Part shown: positions 44,436-52,607 of the stretch, piece by piece
Numbering within the stretch: the stretch's first letter is position 1
Layout of the letters: the number at the start of each line of letters is the position of its first letter
Assembly (NCBI RefSeq): GCF_002494345.1
Contig: NZ_NXNI01000001.1
Location: 3,596,001-3,660,000 of the forward strand
Reading direction: 5' to 3'
From: Natrinema ejinorense
GTDB lineage: Archaea > Halobacteriota > Halobacteria > Halobacteriales > Natrialbaceae
Length of the DNA stretch: 64,000 nt
The notes under the pieces: model-generated
The model's input: the letters and a program-made list of their open reading frames with translations, nothing else
Told to the model about the DNA's origin: nothing
Databases searched by the model: none
Position numbers and translations under genes: made by a program

Positions 44436-45038
44436 CTATCGATCGGTGACCGCAGCGACGATCGCAGCACCGGCAGTGGCGAACACCAGCGGATAGAGGA
44501 CGCCGCCGAGCACGATCGCGGGCAGGAGCACCGGGCCGATCGACCCGGTCGCCTCGATCCCCAACGCGGACGCTTCGGTGTTCGCTTCGGCGACGACCGC
44601 GCCGAGACCGAGGACCACGGCGTAGCCGATCGTCACCGGCGCGCCGGCGACGACGGCGTCGCCGAGATCGGTAACGGACCAGCGGACGGCGAGAAACGCG
44701 CCGACCCCGACCAACACGAGCGGTGGAAGCACGTACAACAGGTCTACACCTGCGGCGCTCGAGTCGGCGATGAGCGAGAGGATACGCCGCCCGCCGAAGG
44801 AACCGACCTGACTGGTGGCCTCGATATCGACCATGTGTGCTTCGTAGAAGTACCAGGCGACAGCCTTCCACCCGGCGATGTCGTCACCGCTGACGGTCCC
44901 GCGAACCTCGCTCCCGACCACCAGGTACGTCACGAGATAGCCGATCACGGCGGCGAAGACGCCGAGTCCCGCACTCGCCGCGATGCTCGAGCCGCGCGAT
45001 ACCGTGGTCCGATCGGTCGCTGCCGGCTGCGGGGACAT
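44436..45038 (-). CDS. Multi-helix membrane protein of unknown function
   Basis: The 200-residue protein has five hydrophobic segments, among them GLGVFAAVIGYLVTYLVV, LLYVLPPLVLVGVGAFLAV and LPAIVLGGVLYPLVFATAGA, with a small extracellular loop carrying AWYFYEAHMVDIEAT. The general appearance is that of haloarchaeal DUF7978-like transport-associated membrane proteins (recalled family, not tested). It lies 48 bases upstream of the helicase gene on the same strand. Confidence 0.6.
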   Translation of the reverse strand: MSPQPAATDRTTVSRGSSIAASAGLGVFAAVIGYLVTYLVVGSEVRGTVSGDDIAGWKAVAWYFYEAHMVDIEATSQVGSFGGRRILSLIADSSAAGVDLLYVLPPLVLVGVGAFLAVRWSVTDLGDAVVAGAPVTIGYAVVLGLGAVVAEANTEASALGIEATGSIGPVLLPAIVLGGVLYPLVFATAGAAIVAAVTDR

Positions 45039-45095
45039 TGTATCGATTACGGACCGTCCTCGAATAATGGGTCTTGTGGTCCGCCCTCCGATCGG

Positions 45096-45611
45096 TCAGA
45101 CGGCCGTCCCGTCGTTCGCGACGGTCTCGAGTTGGTCGCTGAGCCGACTGCTCGCCCGCTCCGGTTTCGGGACTCGCTCGAAGGTCAACTCCGGGTCGCC
45201 GGAGCCGGCGGTGTAGACCGTCAGATCGCCATAGCCCAGCAGCCGTCCGATCCCGGTCTGACGCAGGCTGGTGTTCTGGACGCGCTCGAGTCGGAACTGG
45301 GTGACGTCCCGCGAGACGATCCCGCGTTTCTTGTAGAGTTCCGTGGAGGTGATGACGTAGCGGGTGTTCGTCCAGGCGAGGTAGCGGGCGAACGCGAGAC
45401 TCGTGCCGGCGACCGTCGTGAGGACCCCGAGGATCGTCAGGAGCCCGACGCCGTCGGTCCCGCTCCAGCCGGCGACGAGAAAGCCCGCGAGCGCGAGCCC
45501 GATTCCGACCGGAAGCCTGGTTCCCATCGTGATCGGATGGGGACGGCTCTCCCAGACGATGCTCTCATCGTCGCTGATGTGGAACCAGTCCGGCGTCGAG
45601 CCGAAAGCCAT
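45096..45611 (-). CDS. Membrane protein with bacterial PH (bPH2/YdbT-like) domain
   Basis: The 171-residue protein has an N-terminal strand region (DDESIVWESRPHP), two hydrophobic segments (RLPVGIGLALAGFLVAGW and VGLLTILGVLTTVAGTSLAF) and then the PH-like domain TNTRYVITSTELYKKRGIVS followed by RLERVQNTSLRQTGIGRLLG and YGDLTVYTAGSG. This is the classic YdbS/YdbT bPH2 arrangement. Its role is unknown; such proteins sit in the membrane and may sense or stabilise it. Confidence 0.82.
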   Translation of the reverse strand: MAFGSTPDWFHISDDESIVWESRPHPITMGTRLPVGIGLALAGFLVAGWSGTDGVGLLTILGVLTTVAGTSLAFARYLAWTNTRYVITSTELYKKRGIVSRDVTQFRLERVQNTSLRQTGIGRLLGYGDLTVYTAGSGDPELTFERVPKPERASSRLSDQLETVANDGTAV

Positions 45612-45772
45612 CGGCTCCGCCTATTCCATACCTGTCCGTAAAGCTATCGGGCGAATGGGCTGATTACTGGCCGTACGACGGATTCGCCACCGACACGAGG
45701 TGTCGATCGACCCAGCCGGTTCGGGCCGCTCGGAGCAGTACGGTTTTTCACCGTGCGGCCCGACGATGGCAT

Positions 45773-46753
45773 ATGAGCCGCGCGCGCAAACCCGACTGGC
45801 TGAAGAGTCGGCCACCCTCGGGTCGGGAGTTCGCCGGCATCCGGGAGACGCTGCGGGAATACGACCTGCACACCGTCTGCGAAGAGGCCAACTGTCCGAA
45901 TCTGGGCGAGTGCTGGTCGGGTCGGTCCGGTCCCGACGACACTGGCTCGGGCACCGACGGCGGTGGAACGGCCACGTTCATGCTGATGGGCGATCGGTGC
46001 TCTCGAGCCTGTAACTTCTGTGATGTCCAAACCGGCGGGATGGAACCGCTCGATCCCGACGAGCCCGAACACGTCGCGAGTGCTATCGCCGAGATCGGTC
46101 TCGATTACGTCGTCCTCACGAGCGTCGACCGTGACGATCTCCCCGATCAGGGTGCGGGTCACTTCGCGGAGACGATCCGCGAGATCAAGGCCCGCCATCC
46201 CGGTATCCTCGTCGAAGTGCTGATTCCGGACTTCCAGGGCGAACAGCGACTCGTCCGGAAGATCATCGACGCCGACCCGGACGTGATCGCCCACAACGTC
46301 GAGACCGTCGAGCGACTGCAATTCCCCGTGCGGGACCGCCGTGCGGGCTACGAACAGTCCCTGTCGGTGCTCGAGCAGGTCGACCGCGAGTCCGACATCT
46401 ACACCAAGACCTCGATCATGCTCGGTCACGGCGAGTACGACCACGAGGTCTACCAGACGCTGGCGGACTGCCGCGAGCACGGCGTCGACATCGTCACCCT
46501 GGGACAGTATCTCCGACCCTCGAGGGACCATCTCGAGGTGCAACGCTACGACCCGCCGGACAAGTACGAGACGTGGCGACGCGTCGCCGAGGACGAGTTG
46601 GGGTTCCTCTACTGTGCCAGCGGGCCGATGGTGCGTTCGTCGTACAAGGCCGGCGAACTGTTCGTCGACGCCGTCCTGCGGGAGGGCAAAAGCGTCGCAG
46701 CGGCGAGACGGGAGGCACGTACTGACCCGGACGAGGCGAGCGTCACGGACTAG
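45773..46753 (+). CDS. lipA: Lipoyl synthase
   Basis: The 326-residue radical SAM enzyme has both LipA cysteine motifs: CEEANCPNLGEC (CX4CX5C, auxiliary cluster) and CSRACNFCDV (CX3CX2C, SAM cluster). The C-terminal RSSYKAGE contains the conserved Ser ligand. It inserts two sulfur atoms into octanoyl chains to make the lipoyl cofactor. A Gly/Asp/Ser-rich insert (SGPDDTGSGTDGGG) lies between the two cysteine motifs. The next operon encodes an E2 protein with a lipoyl domain that needs this cofactor. The start is the ATG at 45773. Confidence 0.94.
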   Translation: MSRARKPDWLKSRPPSGREFAGIRETLREYDLHTVCEEANCPNLGECWSGRSGPDDTGSGTDGGGTATFMLMGDRCSRACNFCDVQTGGMEPLDPDEPEHVASAIAEIGLDYVVLTSVDRDDLPDQGAGHFAETIREIKARHPGILVEVLIPDFQGEQRLVRKIIDADPDVIAHNVETVERLQFPVRDRRAGYEQSLSVLEQVDRESDIYTKTSIMLGHGEYDHEVYQTLADCREHGVDIVTLGQYLRPSRDHLEVQRYDPPDKYETWRRVAEDELGFLYCASGPMVRSSYKAGELFVDAVLREGKSVAAARREARTDPDEASVTD

Positions 46754-47162
46754 CGACGGACGGTCATCAAAAATACGCGTACCACTGTCTCGTCTCCTCT
46801 CATCGCTCCTATTGCCCCCTCCACGTGGCCTAACGCGGACCTTTTGAGAGTCGTGAACGCTCTCAGACACCGAGGACGGTCATCATGGAAGCACACGTCG
46901 GCCGACGCCGTCGGCTCTCCGTTCCCACCGGGGACCAACCGTGGTCGAACTCGACTTTTGTCCAGTCGACCCTTCGATTTGACCTCTCCGATTGGACAAA
47001 TAAAAAGAAATAGCCACTTCCGCTCACTCCTGTCCAGAAGCGTCTGCCGTCGCACAGTAGTTCTACGGCTGATTGGCAAGAATCTCACTGATAGTAAACT
47101 ATTTGGGAAACTCCTTTACCCTGAGCGATAGTTACCCCGAGTATGTACAGGTGGGTCTCCCC
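46754..47162. promoter_or_regulatory. Upstream region of the 2-oxoacid dehydrogenase operon
   Basis: This 409-base gap has no gene. It contains a hairpin (TGAGAGT / GCTCTCA near 46846-46864), AT-rich ACAAATAAAAAGAAATAG at 46996-47013, and a palindromic GATAGTAAACTAT at 47089-47101 with a related GCGATAGTTACC at 47125-47136. The latter pair lies 27-74 bases before the E1 start, where an operator or promoter would be expected. Confidence 0.45.
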
Positions 47163-48269
47163 GTGAGTACGCTACAGCACGATCCCCGCGAACGAGTACA
47201 GGTCCTCGACGAGGCGGGTCGGGTCCGCGAAGGTGCCGACGTGCCGGATCTCTCCGAAGACCAACTCGTCGAGATGTACGAACAGATGCGGCTCGTGCGC
47301 CGCTTCGACGAGCGAGCCGTCAGCCTCCAGCGACAGGGGCGGATGGGTACCTATCCGCCGTTGTCGGGTCAGGAGGGCGCACAGGTTGGCAGCGCTCACG
47401 CGCTGGCCGAGGACGACTGGGTGTTCCCCAGCTACCGCGAACACGGCGTCGGGCTCGTTCGGGGGCTCTCCCTCGAGCGTACCCTGCTCTACTGGATGGG
47501 CCACGAGCAGGGCAATTACATCCCCGAGGACGTCAACATGTTCTCGGTCGCCGTCCCCATCGCGACCCAGATCCCCCACGCGACCGGCGCGGCCTGGGCC
47601 TCGAAACTGCGCGGCGAGGAGAAGGCCTTCGTCTGTTACTTCGGCGACGGCGCGACCTCCGAGGGGGACTTCCACGAGGGGTTGAACTTCGCGGGCGTGT
47701 TCGACACGCCGAACGTGTTCTTCTGTAACAACAACCAGTGGGCGATCTCCGTGCCCCGCGAGCGCCAGACGGCAAGCGAGACCCTCGCCCAGAAGGCGAC
47801 CGCCTACGGCTTCGAGGGGGTCCAGGTCGACGGGATGGACCCGCTTGCGGTGTATAAAGTCACCAGGGAGGCCGTCGAAAAGGCCAAAAACCCCGGTCAG
47901 GGCGAACTGCGCCCGACGCTCATCGAGGCGGTTCAGTACCGGTTTGGTGCCCACACCACCGCCGACGACCCCTCCGTCTATCGGAGCGACGAGGAGGTCG
48001 AACGCTGGAAGCAGAAAGACCCGATTCCGCGTCTCGAGACGTATCTGCGCTCGAACGGCATGCTCGACGACGAACGGGTGGACGCGATCGAATCCCGGAT
48101 CGAGGAGGCGGTCGCCGACGCCATCGACGGCGCGGAGTCGGTCGAACGGCCCGAGCCGGAGGAGATCTTCGCCCACGTTTACGAGGGGATGCCCAAACGA
48201 TTACGACGACAGCTCGAGTACTTCGAATCGATCCGCGAGGATCACGGCGACGACGCGCTGCTGGAGTGA
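47163..48269 (+). CDS. pdhA: 2-oxoacid dehydrogenase E1 component, alpha subunit (pyruvate dehydrogenase-like)
   Basis: The 368-residue protein has the thiamine diphosphate motif [17 protein letters not shown] ending in [11 protein letters not shown]. It also has [13 protein letters not shown] and the C-terminal [16 protein letters not shown] phosphorylation-loop region. With E1 beta it decarboxylates a 2-oxoacid and acylates the lipoyl arm of E2. I prefer the GTG at 47163 ([11 protein letters not shown]), with the GTG at 47151 as alternative; no ATG fits. Haloarchaea mostly oxidise pyruvate through a ferredoxin enzyme, so the true substrate may be another 2-oxoacid. Confidence 0.92.
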   Translation: MSTLQHDPRERVQVLDEAGRVREGADVPDLSEDQLVEMYEQMRLVRRFDERAVSLQRQGRMGTYPPLSGQEGAQVGSAHALAEDDWVFPSYREHGVGLVRGLSLERTLLYWMGHEQGNYIPEDVNMFSVAVPIATQIPHATGAAWASKLRGEEKAFVCYFGDGATSEGDFHEGLNFAGVFDTPNVFFCNNNQWAISVPRERQTASETLAQKATAYGFEGVQVDGMDPLAVYKVTREAVEKAKNPGQGELRPTLIEAVQYRFGAHTTADDPSVYRSDEEVERWKQKDPIPRLETYLRSNGMLDDERVDAIESRIEEAVADAIDGAESVERPEPEEIFAHVYEGMPKRLRRQLEYFESIREDHGDDALLE

Positions 48270-48273
48270 TACC

Positions 48274-49263
48274 ATGGCTGCAGACTCAGAAAACCTCACG
48301 CTGGTACAGGCGGTACGGGACGGATTGCACACCGAGATGGAACGCGACGACGACGTCGTCGTCATGGGCGAGGACGTCGGCAAGAACGGCGGCGTCTTCC
48401 GCGCGACCGAAGGGCTCTACGACGAGTTCGGCGAGAACCGGGTCGTCGACACCCCGCTCGCGGAGTCGGGCATCGTCGGGACGGCGATCGGGATGGCGGC
48501 CTACGGGATGCGGCCGGTTCCCGAAATCCAGTTCCTGGGGTTCATCTATCCCGCGTTCGATCAGATCGTCTCCCACGCGGCGCGCCTGCGGACGCGCTCG
48601 CGCGGGCGATTCACGTGTCCGATGGTCATCCGGGCCCCCTACGGCGGGGGCATCCGCGCGCCGGAACACCACTCCGAGTCGACGGAGGCGATGTTCGTCC
48701 ACCAGCCCGGACTCAAGGTCGTCATCCCGTCGACGCCCTCCGACACCAAGGGACTCCTGATCAGCGCGATTCGCAGTCCCGACCCGGTGATCTTCCTCGA
48801 GCCAAAGCTCATCTATCGGGCCTTCCGCGAGGAGGTCCCCGACGAGTCCTACGAGGTGCCGATCGGCGAGGCGGCCGTCCGCCGCGAGGGAAGCGATATC
48901 TCGGTCTACACCTGGGGCGCGATGACCCGACCGACGCTCGAGGCCGCGGAGAACCTCGAAGCAGAAGGGATCGACGCCGAGGTCGTCGACCTGCGGACTC
49001 TCTCGCCGTTAGACGAGGAGACCATCGTCGAGTCCTTCGAGAAGACCGGTCGCGCGGCGGTCGTCCACGAGGCACCCAAGACCGGCGGGCTGGGTGCGGA
49101 GATCACCGCGACCTTACAGGAAGAAGCGCTCCTCTATCAGGAAGCGCCGGTGGAGCGTATCACGGGTTTCGACACGCCGTTCCCGTTGTACGCGCTCGAG
49201 GACTACTACCTGCCCGAGGCGGCACGCATCGAGGACGGGATTCGAGACGCCGTGGAGTTCTAA
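48274..49263 (+). CDS. pdhB: 2-oxoacid dehydrogenase E1 component, beta subunit
   Basis: The 329-residue transketolase-like subunit has VMGEDVGKNGGVFRATEGLY, DTPLAESGIVGTAIGMAAYG, VPEIQF-like PVPEIQFLGFIYPAFDQIVS and the C-terminal DLRTLSPLDEETIVESFEKT. It completes the E1 heterotetramer. It begins four bases after the E1 alpha stop and ends one base before the E2 start, a tight operon. Confidence 0.94.
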   Translation: MAADSENLTLVQAVRDGLHTEMERDDDVVVMGEDVGKNGGVFRATEGLYDEFGENRVVDTPLAESGIVGTAIGMAAYGMRPVPEIQFLGFIYPAFDQIVSHAARLRTRSRGRFTCPMVIRAPYGGGIRAPEHHSESTEAMFVHQPGLKVVIPSTPSDTKGLLISAIRSPDPVIFLEPKLIYRAFREEVPDESYEVPIGEAAVRREGSDISVYTWGAMTRPTLEAAENLEAEGIDAEVVDLRTLSPLDEETIVESFEKTGRAAVVHEAPKTGGLGAEITATLQEEALLYQEAPVERITGFDTPFPLYALEDYYLPEAARIEDGIRDAVEF

Positions 49264-49264
49264 C

Positions 49265-50923
49265 ATGGTCAGAGAGTTCGAACTGCCGGACGTCGGCGAG
49301 GGAGTCGCGGAGGGCGAACTGGTCTCGTGGCTGGTCGAGGCGGGCGACGAGGTCACGGAGGACCAGCCGGTCGCGGAGGTCGAGACGGACAAGGCCCTCG
49401 TGGAGGTTCCCGCGCCGGTCGACGGCACCGTCCGCGAGTTACACGTCGAGGAAGGCGAGGTCGTCCCGGTCGGGACCGTGATCATCTCGTTCGACGTAGA
49501 GGGCGAGGAGAGCGAGGCACCGCGCGCCTCGGAAAACGCAAACGGCGAAGCCGTGAGCGAGGGCGCTGCGGCGCCGACCGAATCGGAGCAGGAGACGACG
49601 AGCGAACCCGCCGGCGACCCCGGCGCGACCGGGGCCGACACCGAGGCGGTCGCACCGCCGGACGATCGCGTCTTCGCTCCGCCGCGCGTGCGCCGCATGG
49701 CTCGCGAGGAGGGAGTCGACCTCTCGAGGATCCAGGGGAGCGGCCCCGGCGGCCGAATCACTGCGGCCGACGTGCAGGCGGCGACGGGCGACTCCAGCGG
49801 CGAACCGGCAGGGTCGCAGTCACAGAGCGCCGGCGCGGCGGCAAGCGAGGCCGCATCCGGGACGGCCGATTCGACCGGCCGCAGCGCTGGTGCCAGTGCC
49901 GCCGAGGAGACGACCCCCGAGGACGCGACTGCGTCCTCGAGCACCGGGCGACCCGAGACGCCGACGCGGGTCGAGTCGGCCGACCGCGAGCGGACGCTGG
50001 CCGCGCCGGCGACCCGACGAATCGCCCAGGAGGAAGGCGTCGACATCGACGCCGTCCCGGCGACCGAGGAGCGCGACGGTGAGGCGTTCGTCACGCCGGA
50101 AGCGATCCAGGAGTACGCCGACGCCCAGCGACAGGCCCAGGAAGCCGACAGGGAGGCGGTCGAGGCCGGCGAATCGGTCGGTACGAAAGGGGCCCAGTTC
50201 GCCGAGGGCGAGCGCGAACGCCGCGAGCCGTTCACGGGTGTGCGCAAGACGATCGCCGACGCGATGGTCGAGTCCAAGTACAGCGCGCCCCACGTCACTC
50301 ACCACGACGAGGTTGACGTGACTGAACTCGTCGCGGCCCGCGAGGACCTCAAACCGCGCGCCGAGGAACGGGGCATCCGGCTGACCTACATGCCGTTCAT
50401 CATGAAGGCCGTCGTCGCGGCGCTGAAAGAGTACCCCGAGATGAACGCGGTCATCGACGAGGAAAACGAGGAGATCGTCTACCGCGATTACTACAACATC
50501 GGGGTCGCCACCGCGACCGATGTCGGGCTGATGGTACCGGTCGTCGAAGACGCGGATCGGAAGGGGCTGTTACAGCTCTCCTCGGAGATGAACGAGGTCG
50601 TCCAGAAGGCTCGCGACCGGACGATTAGCCCCGACGAACTCCGAGGGTCGACGTTCACGATCACCAACGTCGGGGGCATCGGCGGCGAGTACGCGACGCC
50701 GATCATCAACTACCCCGAGGCGGGAATCCTCGCGATCGGCGAAATCAAGCGCAAACCGCGCGTGGTAACCGACGAAAACGGCTCCGAGTCGATCGAACCG
50801 CGATCCGTGCTGACCCTCTCGCTGTCGTTCGATCACCGGCTGATCGACGGGGCCGTCGGTGCAGCGTTTACGAACACGGTCATGGAGTACCTCGAGAACC
50901 CGAGCCTCCTCTTGCTCGAGTGA
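49265..50923 (+). CDS. pdhC: 2-oxoacid dehydrogenase E2 component (dihydrolipoyl acyltransferase)
   Basis: The 552-residue E2 has one N-terminal lipoyl domain (VETDKALVEVP, lipoylated Lys43), a long Ala/Glu/Ser/Thr-rich linker, two segments that look like peripheral-subunit binding domains (FAPPRVRRMAREEGVDLSRI then GSGPGGRITAADV, and APATRRIAQEEGVDIDAV), and the catalytic domain ending in FDHRLIDGAVGAAF with the HxxxDG active site. It transfers the acyl group to CoA. No E3 gene follows; the next gene is convergent and belongs to the CIS locus. Confidence 0.93.
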   Translation: MVREFELPDVGEGVAEGELVSWLVEAGDEVTEDQPVAEVETDKALVEVPAPVDGTVRELHVEEGEVVPVGTVIISFDVEGEESEAPRASENANGEAVSEGAAAPTESEQETTSEPAGDPGATGADTEAVAPPDDRVFAPPRVRRMAREEGVDLSRIQGSGPGGRITAADVQAATGDSSGEPAGSQSQSAGAAASEAASGTADSTGRSAGASAAEETTPEDATASSSTGRPETPTRVESADRERTLAAPATRRIAQEEGVDIDAVPATEERDGEAFVTPEAIQEYADAQRQAQEADREAVEAGESVGTKGAQFAEGERERREPFTGVRKTIADAMVESKYSAPHVTHHDEVDVTELVAAREDLKPRAEERGIRLTYMPFIMKAVVAALKEYPEMNAVIDEENEEIVYRDYYNIGVATATDVGLMVPVVEDADRKGLLQLSSEMNEVVQKARDRTISPDELRGSTFTITNVGGIGGEYATPIINYPEAGILAIGEIKRKPRVVTDENGSESIEPRSVLTLSLSFDHRLIDGAVGAAFTNTVMEYLENPSLLLLE

Positions 50924-51039
50924 TCGTTTCGAGGGCCGCGTTCGAGCCGACCGGCGTCTCAGACGGACTCCTGTGGATCAGCGCCGGCGCGCCCGCGACC
51001 TGCTGTGGGCGGGCCAGACCCCAGTGGTAGCAGACCGTC

Positions 51040-52287
51040 TCACTCGTTTGGAACGACGTCGACGAGCACGTCCAGCGAGTCGGCGGCCTCGCAGACCCGA
51101 TCCTGGATCTCGGCCAACTCGAGGACGGGGTCATCGTTCTCGAGTGCCGACTGGAGGTCGGAGACGGATTTGAGGTACCGTTCGAGGCTGGCTTCGGTCG
51201 TCGCACCCTCGAGATGGTCACCGAGGTCTATCAGGTGCTCGAGGATCTCCTGGAGGTGTCGGCGGTACGCGCCCTCGCTGTCACAGATCTCCTCGCCGTT
51301 CGTGCGGGAGACGGTGGCGATTTCGCGGGCGAGCCGACTCCCCTCGCGTGTCTGCTGTGCTAACCGATCGGCCAACTCGTCGAAGAACCGGGCTCTGTCC
51401 TTGAGCGTCTTCCGCATGACGTACTGGGTGAGCGCGGTCTGGTCCCGTTTGACCCGTCCCAGCTCGGTCTCCAGGGCGTCGAGTCGATCGGTGATCTCCC
51501 CGATACCGTCCGGGATGTCGGGGGGCTCCCGTTCGACCGGCGTCCGATGTGGATTGTCGGTGTCGGTGACGTGGTCGATGATCGTCGCGAAGAGCAGGTC
51601 GTGATCGTAGGCGAACTCCCGTGGAGCCGGCTCCGTGGATTCCGTCCAGACGCCGTCGGGCGTCCGTTCGAACGAGCCCAGGAAGACTGGCGTCTCCGTT
51701 TTAGGGGGCATCGAGGACCGGTACTGGTCGTGATACCGCTCGAGGAGCTGGCGGGATATGGTTTCGGCGTCGGGACCGTCGCTCCCGACGGACGGAATCT
51801 CGACGTCCGGCAGCTGTGGTCGCTCGTCTTCGGCCGTCTCTCGATACGTCAGTTCGAAGACCTCGACGGTCCGGTTCGACGTCGACTCCGCGTCGATGGC
51901 GTCGTCCGTGTTCGGGACGGGAACGGTTTCCAGCGAGACCTCCTCGTACTCGATATAGAGCGATAGCTCGTTCGCCGAGGGACGCGGGAGCGACTTCGTC
52001 GTCACCTGTTCGACGACGATGGGACGACCACGCCCGTCCAGCGCCAACCCCGGTTCGATCGTCACCTCGAGTCCGTCGTCGGTCTCGTCGATCGATCGAA
52101 TCTCGAGGCCGTGGACGATTCCGCTCCCAACCACGAACCGGGAGAGGGCGTGCAATCGCTCGGCGTGATACTCCTGTTCCGCTTCCATATCGCGGGGGGT
52201 CATCAGTTTCCCGCTGAAGAACCGATTCTTCCGAAACTGCGATAGATCGCCCCGCTCCCCCGTACTGTGGTCCGAGTCCTGGGCCAT
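51040..52287 (-). CDS. CIS-associated protein with RFFSGKLMTPRD motif
   Basis: The 415-residue protein opens with FRKNRFFSGKLMTPRDMEAE then QEYHAERLHALSRFVVGSGI and VHGLEIRS. This N-terminal signature (FFxGKxLxxxD, then a helix and GIVxGL) occurs in proteins of bacterial extracellular contractile injection loci, as far as I recall. The middle is beta-rich (GLEVTIEPGLALDGRGRPIV), and the C-terminal half (residues ~265-410) is helical with heptad-like runs (ITDRLDALETELGRVKRDQT). It could be a baseplate or fibre-attachment component. It is transcribed divergently from the sheath gene across a 320-base control region and convergently with the E2 gene. Confidence 0.65.
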   Translation of the reverse strand: MAQDSDHSTGERGDLSQFRKNRFFSGKLMTPRDMEAEQEYHAERLHALSRFVVGSGIVHGLEIRSIDETDDGLEVTIEPGLALDGRGRPIVVEQVTTKSLPRPSANELSLYIEYEEVSLETVPVPNTDDAIDAESTSNRTVEVFELTYRETAEDERPQLPDVEIPSVGSDGPDAETISRQLLERYHDQYRSSMPPKTETPVFLGSFERTPDGVWTESTEPAPREFAYDHDLLFATIIDHVTDTDNPHRTPVEREPPDIPDGIGEITDRLDALETELGRVKRDQTALTQYVMRKTLKDRARFFDELADRLAQQTREGSRLAREIATVSRTNGEEICDSEGAYRRHLQEILEHLIDLGDHLEGATTEASLERYLKSVSDLQSALENDDPVLELAEIQDRVCEAADSLDVLVDVVPNE

Positions 52288-52607
52288 GGCGTAGTGGTGT
52301 TGTTTATTGCGCCGCTATTCCATTTAATTATGTCTATTTCCGGAACTGGGTATCACCCGTGACCGCGAGCGAACGCTTCCGGTAACCAGGGTGGTCTCCG
52401 GCCGGTGTCGCTCGCGTGCGGTGGCGTCACCCGATCCAGTCTCAGCCGACTCGGTCGCAATTTAGACTCGATCTAAACAGAACTAACCTACTACGACAAA
52501 TAATATATCCATTTCTAGTTGATTTCAGATCCGGCTAAGGAATAAGTTTTATATCACTTGTGTATAAATACAGTACTGCTATACCAGCGATTGGAGGAAC
52601 GACATCA
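52288..52607. promoter_or_regulatory. Divergent promoter region of the contractile injection locus
   Basis: The gap between the RFFSGK-protein gene and the sheath gene is AT-rich for this genome from 52457 on. TTTAGA (52461-52466) and TCTAAA (52472-52477) form an inverted repeat with a five-base centre. TATA-like cores lie at 52500-52508 (AATAATATA) and 52547-52553 (TTTTATA). A purine-rich GGAGGAAC at 52593-52600, 8-15 bases before the ATG at 52608, is a good Shine-Dalgarno sequence, unusual in a genome where most starts look leaderless. Confidence 0.55.
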
